A stretch of DNA of 64,000 nucleotides from NCBI GenBank assembly GCA_034766995.1, contig CM068313.1, forward strand, positions 5,090,461 to 5,154,460, written 5' to 3'. This document shows positions 33,300-43,651 of the stretch, piece by piece. Below the pieces are notes generated by a model. It was not told the origin of the DNA. It searched no databases and saw only the letters and a list, made by a program, of their open reading frames with translations. Numbering within the stretch: the first letter of the stretch is position 1; every line of letters begins with the position of its first letter. The DNA is from Acanthacorydalis orientalis (Eukaryota > Arthropoda > Insecta > Megaloptera > Corydalidae). Made by a program: the position numbers and the translations under genes.

Positions 33300-33643
33300 A
33301 TTTACTGTTTCCACTTCTTTCCTATTTTGTGTAAATGCTTCCGTATTGTTTCGTCGCTTAATTTGACCAGTTCTGCAAGTTGTTGACACGTTAAACTGGA
33401 ATTTGTCTCAACCATTATTTCCGATTCGTCGATATTTAAATTTGATAATCTGCCTGATCTGGTCTCGTCTTTAACGGATTCATCCCCGGCAGAAAATTAT
33501 TTAAACCATCTCTGGGCCATTCTTGATGTAATTGCATTTTCTCCAAACGCAGTACAAATTTTTTTTGCAGTTTCTGTAGCGTTAGTCCCAAGCTTAAATT
33601 CATACTGCAAACATGCACTTACTACACTATTTTTCACAGACAT
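33300..33643 (-). pseudogene. mariner transposase, N-terminal HTH relic
   Basis: The ATG at 33643-33641 opens MSVKNSVVSACLQYEFKLGT followed by NATETAKKICTAFGENAI, RMAQRWFK-stop and GDESVKDETRSGRLSNLNID (first HTH and the RSGR linker), then ESEIMVETNSSLTCQQLAEL and SDETIRKHLHKIGKKWKQ (second HTH). One stop lies after RWFK. The frame ends at about 33305, before any catalytic motif. The layout fits cecropia/irritans-type mariners. No terminal repeat was recognised, so this looks like a coding fragment of a larger decayed element. Confidence 0.82.
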
Positions 33644-33811
33644 TTTTAAGGGTTAGAATTGTTTTTTAAATTAAAGTGAACAGTTCGAGATTCATTTCAA
33701 ACACATTCTAATATTACTGATAAACAATTCTTGGAATTGTATCTGATAACAAGTGTAAACCATTCTTGGAATTATTGTACGTTATAACAACGACAGAACT
33801 TTCTTGGATAC

Positions 33812-33814
<3 letters not shown>
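33644..33814. other. possible mariner 5' leader, unassigned
   Basis: AT-rich; lies upstream of the minus-strand transposase start. No terminus found. Confidence 0.35.

Positions 33815-33867
<53 letters not shown>
33815..33867. repeat. (TA)n microsatellite
   Basis: About 52 bases, uninterrupted. Confidence 0.95.
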
Positions 33868-33871
<4 letters not shown>

Positions 33872-34339
33872 TATTAAAAGAAATTTCGAATCAGACAACC
33901 TCGTACAAACAATTAATTTTTACAGTTATAACGATAAAAACGCATCACCGAACTCGCATTATTCACAATCTGTATCTACGGATCGGATCGTTTCGTAAAA
34001 CTTAATTCATAATTTCAAACCGGGCGAATTGTTGTTCCACGGGCCCGAGGCAAACGTACTGTAGACCGCGCCACGAATCGATAGTCTGGTCTGTGCGTAG
34101 AAAACGCCCCTTACTATCAGGAAAATAAACAATATAATCACACCGGCAACAATACGTCGCTCGTATCAATACGTCAGTACTGAATAATAATTATGTATAA
34201 ATTAGCCTATGATTAAATCCCTGCTCCACTGTACAAGATTTAATATGATATGATGAAATGATTGATGGGTATGTGTAGGTATATCTCCGTATCAATTTGT
34301 CTGATGAATGACTCCGTGTTGCATTTACAGGAAACTTGG

Positions 34340-34341
<2 letters not shown>
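33868..34341. other. single-copy-looking stretch, no gene recognised
   Basis: 34015-34180 is GC-richer (CCACGGGCCCGAGG, GACCGCGCCACG). Nothing coding recognised. Confidence 0.4.

Positions 34342-34378
<37 letters not shown>
34342..34378. repeat. (TA)n microsatellite
   Basis: About 36 bases. Confidence 0.95.
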
Positions 34379-34382
<4 letters not shown>

Positions 34383-34934
34383 GAGTTATAACTCTTTCCA
34401 ATTCAAGATTCAACTATAAAAAAAGATATCTTCCTTTTTTGTACCTATAACGTAATTACATTCATTACATCAATTCATAATTTGAATTCTTCAGTATTTT
34501 TCAAAACAGAACAAACATTATTACAGATTTGTAAATACACTTCCTTAATCAAACGCGAAAACACGATACAAGCATTTAATTAAAAAAAATGTTTACTCAC
34601 TTCCTCTCTATTACACAATTTGTATAAAAAAATGTAATCACTCATCGATTTTTTTTAGAACACAGTTCATATACATTTCAATGTGTTTGTACGTTTATTT
34701 TTCACAAGTAACACACACATGTATACTTGAGTATATTTACATATAATTTATGATTAGAATTTTATTAAATGGGCATGAAATTTATAAATTAACAATTGTA
34801 TACTCATTTTTTTCGTTCGTATGAAATATTAAAGAGTTTGGTCCACGTGTTCAGAACTTTTTAATTAATTGAAAAGTTTAAAATAAAAAGTGACAATATT
34901 TTTTTTTAATTTTAGATGAATTCACATATTAATT
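34379..34934. other. AT-rich stretch without a recognisable gene
   Basis: Nothing recognised. Base composition changes sharply at its right border, where the LINE begins. Confidence 0.55.
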
Positions 34935-35715
34935 TTCGATTCTGGGATGCGTCCAGAGGCAAGAAGAACTCGCAGTCAAGGGTAGACGGATCACCATCTG
35001 CTCGGATAGTCAGGCAGCACTTGCTTCCCATGCCACCACTTCCAGGTTGGTTTTGGAATGCAAGATAGCTCTCGGCAGACTGGCTTTTCAGAACGAGGTT
35101 TACCTTCTGTCGGTGCCGGGTCGTACGGGTATACGGGGGGACGAAATAGCGGACAGACTGGCCTCGTTAGGCGCCAGGTCCGCAGTGGAGGGGCCAGAGC
35201 CGTTCGTAGGGGTAGCGAGATGCTGGGCCAAGGGCACCATTCGGGAGTGGGTCGAGTCAAAACACTCATAATGGTAGCCAAATATTGACGATTGCCGTCA
35301 ATCCAGGGTACTCTTAGGCCAGGATGCAAATAAAGACTGGACCAAGAGAATCTATACAAGTGGCAGATCCTTCTCCCGGCTCTTGGTGCGAATTATCACA
35401 TGACATGGGAGACTAAGCTACCACGAACATATACAAGGCCGAAGGACGGACGGGAAGTGTAGACGGTGCGGGAGAGTTAACGAGACCCACATACACCTCC
35501 TCGCGGAGTGTCCAGCATGGGCCAATTTAAGGCGATGATGGTTTGAGGAGTTTCTCCTCACCGCGGCCGAACTAGGGTCTATAAACTCGGGCAGGCTGAT
35601 AGGCTTCTGGAAGAAAGCGAGACTTCCCGAGTAGTCTTGATTTGCCGAGGGAAGGCATAATGGACTTCGAGTCAAAGTACCGGGAGACAAGGTAGCTCCC
35701 TCCTCCCTCAAACAT
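34935..35715 (+). mobile_element. non-LTR retrotransposon 3' fragment (RNase H and CCHC)
   Basis: A 5'-truncated LINE copy, as produced by incomplete target-primed reverse transcription. Its G+C is far above the neighbouring DNA, and both borders are abrupt. The coding frame is broken several times. No poly-A tail or target duplication was identified. Confidence 0.8.
34950..35530 (+). pseudogene. LINE polyprotein C-terminus: RNase H and zinc knuckle
   Basis: RNase H removes RNA from the RNA-DNA hybrid during reverse transcription in several non-LTR clades. The frame reads EELAVKGRRITICSDSQAAL, with the SDSQAAL aspartate codon at 35005-35007, then CKIALGRLAFQNEVYLLSV, PGRTGIRGDEIADRLASLGA (the VPGHxGxxGNExAD motif; the usual H is R, and the AD aspartate at 35152-35154 is kept) and a stop at 35272. 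Further on, in other frames, come QDANKDWTKRIY and CRRCGRVNETHIHLLAEC, a CX2C...HX(n)C knuckle at about 35460-35515. It belongs to an RNase H-bearing clade (I, Loa, R1/Jockey-like); which one is not resolved. The H-to-R change and frame breaks mean it is inactive. Confidence 0.82.
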
Positions 35716-36396
35716 TATCTATCTTTGGTCATTTATACGATGAAAAAGATATTGATTTGCGAAAGAAAATGAAAAATATTTAGAAATATACAAGGAAATG
35801 CTTAATTTTAATTATATATTACGAAAAAGTAACTAGTTTATGTTTCCAATATGTAAATGAAATAAATCAGTGACCGAGAACTGATTCTATTAAAACAAAT
35901 TTGATATTTCAGTCCATTGCCACTCGACGAACAAACTACAGAACCAATATTTACATAGTAGTAGGAAATAGTAATCCTCGAGAATGTAGTACAATATTGA
36001 AACAGAACAGAGAAATAAGGATTTATAGATCTTCTTACAGACAAACGAGTCGACAAACATTTCAGATAGTATGAGGACGGGAGAATATCTGATGCTTCTA
36101 AATAAATACATTTTGAAAGAAGTACATGATATCCAGGTACACGTACTCGACAATTCCTCTATCCGTACGAAGATGGAAATATTGGGATACGATTAGCACG
36201 CATGCCTCGACGAAGGGAATTTATCGTGTCATTCGGTTGTAAGAGATTTCTTGATTCTGAGACGTATTGCAACTCGAACGACACACGCATGCTTTCATAA
36301 CTGGTATTATAGGAATGCAGATTGACAAATATATAACACGTCACAAAGCATAGTGTAGTTTAGGTATACTTACATATATACCTATGTACATACCTT
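35716..36396. other. stretch without a recognisable gene
   Basis: Overlapping minus-strand open frames (35838-36153, 36159-36344) are unrecognised. 36130-36300 is GC-richer and looks single-copy. Confidence 0.45.

Positions 36397-36446
<50 letters not shown>
36397..36446. repeat. (AC)n(TA)n compound microsatellite
   Basis: AC for about 17 bases, TA for about 33. Confidence 0.95.
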
Positions 36447-36450
<4 letters not shown>

Positions 36451-37063
36451 ATATATGTGTAAAACATATATCCAACATGTTATCTGTCACTTTGTGAGAC
36501 GGTGAGTCAGTCAGTCAGTGAGTGAAGTCAACAGGGACACCGCCTACATGTTAGCCTGTCCCCAATAGCCCATGACAGGTCCGGATCACACAATACGCAT
36601 GGTGAGAAAATGTGTGTGTGTATAGAACGCATGTAGTCGTCGAAAAAGTAGGGAAGTCGACTGTGTAACGCATACATTAGAGATGAAAATCTTGAAACTT
36701 GTACGAGATTGACAAGTTAGTTAATATTGTCTTCTTCGGATTTTTTTTTATTTTAAAAATTCGTTCTGAAATGTTCATGAAAAATCCAGTAAAAATCTAG
36801 TAGAAAGATTGATCGATGTTCGAATAAATGAATACATTAGCTAGAATGTTTCTGTTAATATTAAAATGTGTAGATGGTTATAAGAGTGTTCCAGTGTTCA
36901 AGGATTATTTTGTAAGTAATTTTGGATTCTCGTACTGAAATTTCATTTTGATATGATTTACACGGACATTTCAATTACTTTTTTGTATATTTCAATACTG
37001 TTCGATTAATACTCTTTTAAAAAAATGTCATGAGCTCAATATCTAAACTCTATTTGAAAACTG
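36447..37063. other. stretch without a recognisable gene
   Basis: 36500-36530 has a short GTCA-type tandem run (GAGTCAGTCAGTCAGTGAG), followed by a GC-richer segment to about 36660. Confidence 0.45.
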
Positions 37064-37200
37064 TACACGTGCCGAAACTAGTAGTGGAGAACAGAAACTT
37101 AAATGATCCAATGCCTAAACTTTATTATACAAGCCTAAATATTCTACAATTACTTGATTTTATTCTTAATAAAAAATGTTTATTCAAGCTTTAAAATTAT
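37064..37200 (+). repeat. repeat L, copy 1
   Basis: Begins ACACGTG...GTGGAGAACAGAAACTTAAA as at 22510, then AAACTTTATTATACAAGCCT, AAATATTCTACAA and CTTGATTTTATTCTTAATAA. This last part recurs at 41490-41585. Confidence 0.7.
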
Positions 37201-38370
37201 ATGAATATAATAATAATTTTCTATCTACTGAACACTTGTATAAAACGAATATTTTCCGTAAGAAAATAATATACGCTGTTTATTAATCTCCAGCTTCCAG
37301 CACTTTGGTACATAAATTTTATTAATTGTTCCCGTTTTCATAATAGAGTCCCACCTGGAGAATATATGGTTGCATATAAAAGTATAAAACGTGCGGTTAT
37401 AGCAAGAATATATATTTTTTTTAAAAAAATATTATTACCTAGCGAATCTTTACGCTGTGTTTTTAATTCTCTAATACCCTCATTGTAAAAAAAAACTACT
37501 GTATAATACTAGAACAAAATTATTAATAGAGACATATCGAAAATACTGTTTTCAATTTTAGATAAAATAATAATTATTTCCAAACTTATTTTTTAAGTTG
37601 GGTTAATATAAAATGGGTTTTGGGTCTAAAAGGCATTTAAACATATTCTTCAGATTTATATAATAAACAGTTATTACACTATAAATAAAATAAATAATTA
37701 TTTAATTACGTCCAATAATTAAGGCGATTGAAAAACAGTTTCAATAATGGAAATGTTAATGGATTTCTGTAGAGAATAAATTATTTAATTGTTTATTTAA
37801 AATAATAGATTACGCAATTAAATACAAATATATGCGAATATATTTAACCTTTATATTTATATAAACTTACATTCCAGTTCTGAGTTTGTTGCAAAAAAAA
37901 AATGAAATAAGTGGGTGTAATTAAACTGCTTATTTATATTTTATTTATATATATATATATATATATATACAGAGAGAGAGAGAGACATACATACAAACAG
38001 ACAGACAGAGGAAATATAATTACTAATTTCTAATAATATTTTTTTTTTAAATTAAAACTTATTATTAATAATTAAAAGTTTCCATTTCTGGGGCAATCTT
38101 TGAATAAATTTTGAAAAAATCAACGACATATTTATAATCATATAAGATATTTTATATTAATTAAATTTAACGTTTTTTTTTTACTGTGAAGAATGTAGTT
38201 TAATATTTGTGTAGTTTATAAAAGTGTAACCTTGAATTAATTAAAATTTTAACTGCAAGTGTGTCAATTTCTATTTATACAAATATTAAAAGAAATATTT
38301 TTTCTGATTAATTGAACAGTTGTTTATATTCTATTTAATAAAATAATCTGTATAATAATATAGTTACTGT
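37201..38370. other. AT-rich stretch without a recognisable gene
   Basis: A (TA)n(GA)n microsatellite at 37948-37985. Nothing else recognised. Confidence 0.5.
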
Positions 38371-38460
38371 GGCTGAATTTACTTTCACAAATGATTTTTT
38401 TACTCATCTGATCAGAAATGTTCAGGCATTGATTATTGGCATTTTTTGATTATTCCTTAA
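38371..38460 (+). repeat. dispersed repeat D, partial copy
   Basis: GGCTGAATTTACTTTCACAA, TCTGATCAGAAATGTTCA and TTGATTATTGGCATTTTTT. Confidence 0.65.
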
Positions 38461-39039
38461 ACACATTTCTATAACAATGGCTATAATAATAATGCCTATA
38501 ACATTTCTATAACATCTTAATACCGATAAGGTAGAGATAAATCTGAGTTATCTGATTTATACTTGAAATCAATAAATAATCAAGTTTGGTGAGTAAAAAT
38601 TGTTAGTAGAATGAGTCATAAAGTCATTTGTGAAAAAATATGTGGTTTGTTTTAAAATCTTTAAAATATACTAAAATGTATTTGACATTTGTGACTCTAA
38701 TGAAATTAATTTAACGATTTTTCTTGATTTATAAAAGTTTAACCTTGTATTTATTAACAGTTTAAGTGCATATATGTAAATTTTATTTATACAACTATTA
38801 AGTGACATTTTTTCTTATTTAAATCGGACAAGTATTGATATACTACTTAAATAACAAATTGTTTAAATTAATAACTTATTTTCTATATTCAGAAGCATAC
38901 TAAATTCTATATTATTTCTTTTAAGTATTTATAACTTCTGCATCAACATTTTTTAAATATTTTTCTCTTTAAAAGCATTTATTTATTTTGGTATAAATTT
39001 GTATAACTTAAAGTTTTAAGGAGGAAGAGATCGGCAACT
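38461..39039. other. AT-rich stretch without a recognisable gene
   Basis: Nothing recognised. Confidence 0.5.
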
Positions 39040-39256
39040 AAACGCTCATAAACAGCGAAAGAGGTCCGAAAATGCATTACAACTTCATTGGCTCTAAGCC
39101 ACTATGTTTTTATCGACAAGTGATTCTTTAGTTACTCGACAGATAGAGCAAAGTTATACAAAATAATGGAGGATATTTTTAGGATTGAAATGTATTCTAT
39201 TTTTCTGTAAAGATTCATTTTCTATAAAAAGACACCAAATTAATTTGTACGTCTAA
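39040..39256 (+). mobile_element. mariner derivative family N, copy 2, 5'-truncated
   Basis: From about 39055 it follows copies 1 and 3: GAGGTCCGAAAATGCATTAC, TTCTTTAGTTACTCGACAGA, ATTTTTAGGATTGAAATGTA and the right end TAATTTGTACGTCTAA before TATA. The first ~260 bases of the element are missing. Confidence 0.75.
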
Positions 39257-39269
39257 TATAAAATTCATA

Positions 39270-39355
39270 TGTTCTGTACATTGTGATGGACTACAGCTAC
39301 ATCTGTGTCGCACACAGAGAGCAGGTAACGTCCAGACGGTCCGCAGTCAAAAGGT
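39270..39355 (-). repeat. TTAA-bounded segment, piggyBac-like end
   Basis: On the minus strand it begins TTAACCTTTTGACTGCGGAC. The TTAACCYTTT start recurs at 41723 and 32093 (minus strand). No transposase nearby. Confidence 0.4.
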
Positions 39356-40002
39356 TAATACTATTTCAATAAAATTTTATAGCCATCCAGTGAAACGTTT
39401 AATAAATACTAGATTAAACTTAAGCTAAATTTATAAAATTATTTTTTTAGAATGATAAATGTTAAATACAACTAAAATAAAATATTTTATATGATTTTAA
39501 ATATGTCATCAACAGCTGAAAATTCATTTGCAAAAATACAAAAAAACTATTTACATTTTAATTTTTTTTTTAGATCTTGGTATTGTTATTTCATACAACC
39601 GGTTTCAATAATTACACAGTTTTCAAATAGCTTGGATATTTAATAATTTAATCTTCTTGAGACTATTAAATCCTACGAAACAATCTGAAGATAATCAAAT
39701 GAATAAAAATACAGGTCAGCAGGGTAAAATTTTTACATTTTAATAAAATACACTGTATACTTTTTCAAATTATTCAAACTAGACCAAACTTTTCTTATTA
39801 ATGACCTCGATTCGAATTAATATTGGACAAAAAACAAATATTTTTACGCAATAACAAGCACTGAATATAATTAAAACTTAAATAGAAATAAATTAGTTAA
39901 CGAAAAAGAATTTAACTGTGTGTCAAGCCAATAAAAAACTAATAAATATTCAAATCTACAGTACATACGATCAATAAACAATAAAGATTAAATAAATTCG
40001 TA
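39356..40002. other. AT-rich stretch without a recognisable gene
   Basis: Nothing recognised. Confidence 0.5.

Positions 40003-40030
<28 letters not shown>
40003..40030. repeat. (TA)n microsatellite
   Basis: 28 bases. Confidence 0.95.
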
Positions 40031-40034
<4 letters not shown>

Positions 40035-40275
40035 ATATAAAATTAGAGCGAGAACAGTAGCAGTCCGAGTAGTAGTAGTAATGGCGGGTAAAATGGTATT
40101 CATGCGAATAACTGTCAATAGGTAACCATGAACTTAATCGTTTGCATACTATTAATTCTACTGTATGTATTACTCAATTGTGTGGTGTAATATGCATACG
40201 TTTTATACTGTTACCACGTTTTTAACGGAAACGTAAATGTAAAATGTCATCAATTTGTAAATAACTATTGAACTA

Positions 40276-40288
40276 ATATAATATATAT

Positions 40289-40371
<83 letters not shown>
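40276..40371. repeat. (TA)n microsatellite at LINE 3' end
   Basis: About 95 bases of TA with AAATA interruptions. It lies exactly where the minus-strand LINE ends (…TTTCTGATGTATATA), so it may have grown from that element's simple-repeat tail. Confidence 0.9.
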
Positions 40372-40376
<5 letters not shown>

Positions 40377-40469
40377 GAAACAGCACCAGCCTGTCAATCC
40401 ATTGCTGGATAAAGACCTCTTCCATGATTTTTCATTTTGTACCATTGAATGCCTCTCTTTTCCATTGAT

Positions 40470-41285
40470 TTAAAATAAAAATTTTAATTTTCGTATCCAC
40501 CTGTTCATTGGCACCTTTCTTAGTCTTTTTAAATTCCTTAGTTCCAAGTTAATAATTTCTGTTATCCATCGGTTGTCTTCTCTTCTTGCAACATGCCTCA
40601 CCCATTTCCATTTTAGATTCTTCACACTTATTATTACATCTGTGACTCTTATATGTTTCATTATTACCGGTTTTTTGAAAATGTTTTTCGGTCAAAACAG
40701 ACAATTCTCAATTCAATAAAAGTTTCAATAAACAGACAAACCACTAGTAATTAGAAACCTGCGGTTTGTCTGCCAGCAACTGAACAAATACCGATAGGGC
40801 CTAAACCTAAGACCATGTACCACTTTAATATCAATAAAATTCTTTCTTTCTTTCTTCTTGTCTGTTTTCGTATCCCTTTTATTCTTTTCCTATATCTTTT
40901 TGTTATTCCTAGCACGCATCTTTCCGTACTTCTCTGTGTTGTTTGGAATCTTGGAATGATTTTAGCGTTGAACATCCATGGTTCGCTGCTTTAGGTAAGA
41001 ACTGGGAGTATACATTGATCAAATACTTTTTTGTTCAAACAAAGTGGAATTTTTAATTTAAATATCGAGGCATTTCGTCCAAATGAGCTCCATCCCATTT
41101 TTATTCTCCTGTTTACCTCTTCAATGAATGATCTATCTTTGTTAATAAGCTGGTCTAGACATACATACTTGGTAACTCTTCTATTTCTGTTCCTTTTATT
41201 TTTATTTTCTTCGGTCAGACAACCGCATTCAACAACACTTATTTTTGTGGTTCATGTTTCGGTTAGTTTTTTTTATGTTAGGATT
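40470..41285 (-). pseudogene. LINE endonuclease/reverse transcriptase C-terminus, interrupted
   Basis: Reading minus from about 41250: NRNRRVTKYVCLDQLINKDR (the YLG-type segment after the polymerase core), EEVNRRIKMGWSSFGRNASI, LCLNKKVFDQCILPVLTYSS, then RSTERCVLGITKRYRKRIKG and IRKQTR. The frame is then broken by the retroposon. It resumes as VTDVIISVKNLKWKWVRHVA, RREDNRWITEIINLELRN and RLRKVPMNRWI, ending at 40470. This order (FDQCVLPVLTY, ERxMLGI, LKWxWxGHxAR, WRPR, GRPxxRW) is the standard C-terminus of the insect proteins annotated as endonuclease-reverse transcriptase. The start and catalytic YADD region are missing. Confidence 0.85.
40658..40855 (+). mobile_element. short retroposon (family S), copy 1
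   Basis: Inserted in the LINE. Flanking duplications TCTTATATGTT (40647-40657) and TCTTGTCTGTT (40856-40866) match at 9 of 11 positions, and dropping the insert plus one duplication restores the LINE's codon order. It begins near TTACCGGTTTTTTGAAAATG, ends TATCAATAAAATT plus a (CTTT)n tail, and matches 54116-54346. There is no open frame. No tRNA-like A and B boxes were seen in the head, so a classic tRNA-derived SINE is not shown. Confidence 0.78.
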
Positions 41286-41773
41286 GACTTTCATCTAATT
41301 AAAAATCTTTCAATTTCATCATAAATGGTATTTTTTCATATCAATAAACTGAGTTTACTGCACCGGTACGGAAAGTTTTAAGATGGCACCGGGTTGAAAG
41401 TAATTTTTGATCAAAAAAACTGTTTCGTGGGTTATGATATGAACGAAAAAATTCATTTATGAAATAGAAATTAGCCACAACTCCAAAACTATATCATAGA
41501 AGCTTAAATATTCTACAACTGCTTGATTTTATTCTTAATAAAGAATAGATATTCAATCGTTAAAATATATAATCAATATTCTATTCCTTCATCGATAGTA
41601 ATTTTCAATAGTAATTAAAAATTCCTTTATCAGTAGTAATTTTCATGAAAAATATTATCAGTAAACTGTGTGTACTGTAACAGCACGGAGAGTTTTAAAA
41701 AGGTTCCGGGACGAAAGGGTTAATCAATATTCAACTTAACGGAACTCTTTGTGAGATAACCTGTATACACACA

Positions 41774-41778
<5 letters not shown>
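41286..41778 (+). repeat. paired direct repeats with TTAA end, plus repeat L copy 2
   Basis: ATCAATAAACTGAGTTTACTG with CACCGGTACGGAAAGTTTTA (41340-41400) recurs as ATCAGTAAACTGTGTGTACT with GCACGGAGAGTTTTAAAAAG (41659-41723), ending CGAAAGGGTTAA. Between them, 41490-41585 repeats the repeat L segment of 37110-37200 (TTAAATATTCTACAACTG, CTTGATTTTATTCTTAATAA). Confidence 0.7.

Positions 41779-41835
<57 letters not shown>
41779..41835. repeat. (TA)n microsatellite
   Basis: About 56 bases after an AC/TC-rich leader. Confidence 0.95.
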
Positions 41836-41838
<3 letters not shown>

Positions 41839-42000
41839 GTATAAAAAAATTTGAAAGAAAAACAAGGTTCAAAATCTATCAGAATTTGTAACGTACAGTA
41901 ATTTCAGTAAATCAAAAAGAAATACAAAAATAAGATTTGAACGTATGTGTAGAAAGGAGTTCACGTATTATTAAAGTATATTTGATACTTCAAACGTGCT

Positions 42001-42004
<4 letters not shown>

Positions 42005-42048
<44 letters not shown>

Positions 42049-42049
42049 T
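42005..42049. repeat. (TA)n(TG)n compound microsatellite
   Basis: TA for 30 bases, TG for about 15. Confidence 0.95.
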
Positions 42050-42855
42050 GGATTAAGAAAGCCACGATATAAGACTCCTATACTAAAACATTAATGATCC
42101 TGTCAAGGGAATTGTTTTTCATTTTAAAAGTATAACAGTAACTGACATGTGAAAAATATGATGACAAAGTAAACGCTTGTTATAACTGCTGTCAGATTTA
42201 AAAATGGAATTCATATATAAGAATGCGAAACGTGTACAATTCGGAAATAGATCGGTCGTCGGTCGTGCGTCGTCCACTACGCCAAATATTTTTAGTTCCA
42301 ATCTAACGTTTTTATTCTCTCTTCATTAGAGTTATGTTGTTCTCGTCAACAACGAACATTAATCATATTTTCATAACTGTATCTTTTGTCTTCAATGTGT
42401 GTTAAACCAATCAGAGAACCGTAATTGAGTTTTGTACGGAACGCGTCTACGCTTCTTTTTCACTTGGACTGTTTTCAAAGGTTGTCGAAATTAGTAATGT
42501 GACAAGTGGTTACAAGCGAATACTAGAAACGATTTTAAAATAAAAATACTTCAAAGCTGACAGGTCTTTTGATATACTGAACTTAAAATTGTTCGTATAT
42601 AGAGTTGAATGGAACTGACTGGTTATTTATATTTATGAAAATTGTAAATTTATCAAATAATGTCTTTCTTTATTTTTGGTATTGCTATGGTATATATTTT
42701 TTAATAGCAATTATTTTATGTTTGCTTTTTGTATTATTTATATCGACCTGTTTTAATAATAAATAAATTTAAAACCAATTATATATATATATATATATAT
42801 AGCAGGAAAATAATTGATAAAAAATTAATTATAGAAATAAAATTATCTCAATATA
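42050..42855. other. stretch without a recognisable gene
   Basis: 42200-42480 is GC-richer and looks single-copy. TA run at 42779-42801. The frame at 42119-42301 (minus) is unrecognised. Confidence 0.45.
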
Positions 42856-43370
42856 TTAAATATAAAAATTAATTCGGTGTGTTTAAATTAAATCAATCAT
42901 AATTCTGTTTTAAATTAAAATATTTTCTCATCATTTTAAGATTTTGAAGTGTTAATCTTAACATTTAAAAATATTTAATATCTTGGCCAAGCAGATAGAA
43001 TAACCTCACAAAATAGTAATGAACGCGATGGTATCCGAAAAGTAGCATATAGTTTATTGCATACTTTTCGCATTTCAGTTGAAAGAAATCTTGTCGAAGA
43101 AACCGGAATGATTTGTTCAGCTTTGAAGGAAGGTGTTGTGACGCACAAAACATACAAAAAATATTAAAACAGTGGAACAGGTCCGAAAACGCATTACAAC
43201 TTCATAGCCTCAAAGCCACTATCTTTTTTTCGACGAAGGATTCGTCAGTTACCCGACAAGCGGTGCAAAGTTATAGAAAATAATAGAAGTTTTGAAGATT
43301 GAAATGTATTCCATTTTTACATGAAATTCATTTTCTATAAACAAAGACTCGAATTAATTTATACACCTAA
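42856..43370 (+). mobile_element. 515-bp mariner deletion derivative (family N), copy 3
   Basis: Ends: left TTAAATATAAAAATTAATTC, right (minus strand) TTAGGTGTATAAATTAATTC, each inside TA. Internal scraps include SVERNLVEETGMICSALKEG (HTH region), a joint near GTGGAACAGGTCCGAAAACG, and SKPLSFF with IRQLPDKRCKVIENN, the usual C-terminal tail of a mariner transposase. Length equals copy 1 to the base. No catalytic residues remain, so movement would need a transposase supplied by another element. Confidence 0.82.
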
Positions 43371-43590
43371 TATGCATCAGACTTTTCTACAAAAAGTCAT
43401 TTCGAACAGAAAAGAAATATTTCTCAAACACATAATAAAATAAAAAAAAGATTTTTTACTTACGAAAATGGCTGGTGACTAGGAAATCTATCTGAAAGAA
43501 AGAAAAATAAATTCAAATTATTATTATTACAAGAATGAATGATACAATTAGATTATTAAAAAATATTTTTTTATATCTATTTCTCCATCC

Positions 43591-43591
<1 letters not shown>
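43371..43591. other. AT-rich stretch, no gene
   Basis: Nothing recognised. Confidence 0.5.

Positions 43592-43648
<57 letters not shown>
43592..43648. repeat. (TA)n microsatellite
   Basis: About 56 bases. Confidence 0.95.

Positions 43649-43651
<3 letters not shown>

Larger units (their letters stand above)
40372..41285 (-). mobile_element. non-LTR retrotransposon, 3' fragment
   Basis: A 5'-truncated LINE carrying the C-terminal half of a reverse transcriptase and a 3' end next to a TA array. Its coding sequence is split by a ~198-base retroposon at 40658-40855. No RNase H domain is seen, unlike the LINE at 34935, so the two belong to different clades. Confidence 0.8.

Noticed and set aside
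34991..35359. 122-codon minus-strand open frame
   Set aside because: It is the antisense of the RNase H frame of the LINE.
41031..41324. 97-codon plus-strand frame rich in F, L and S
   Set aside because: Antisense of the reverse transcriptase C-terminus encoded on the minus strand.
42119..42301. Minus-strand frame containing VVDDARPTTD, reminiscent of the mariner HDNARPH motif
   Set aside because: No other mariner block lies around it in any frame, and the surrounding sequence looks single-copy; taken as chance.
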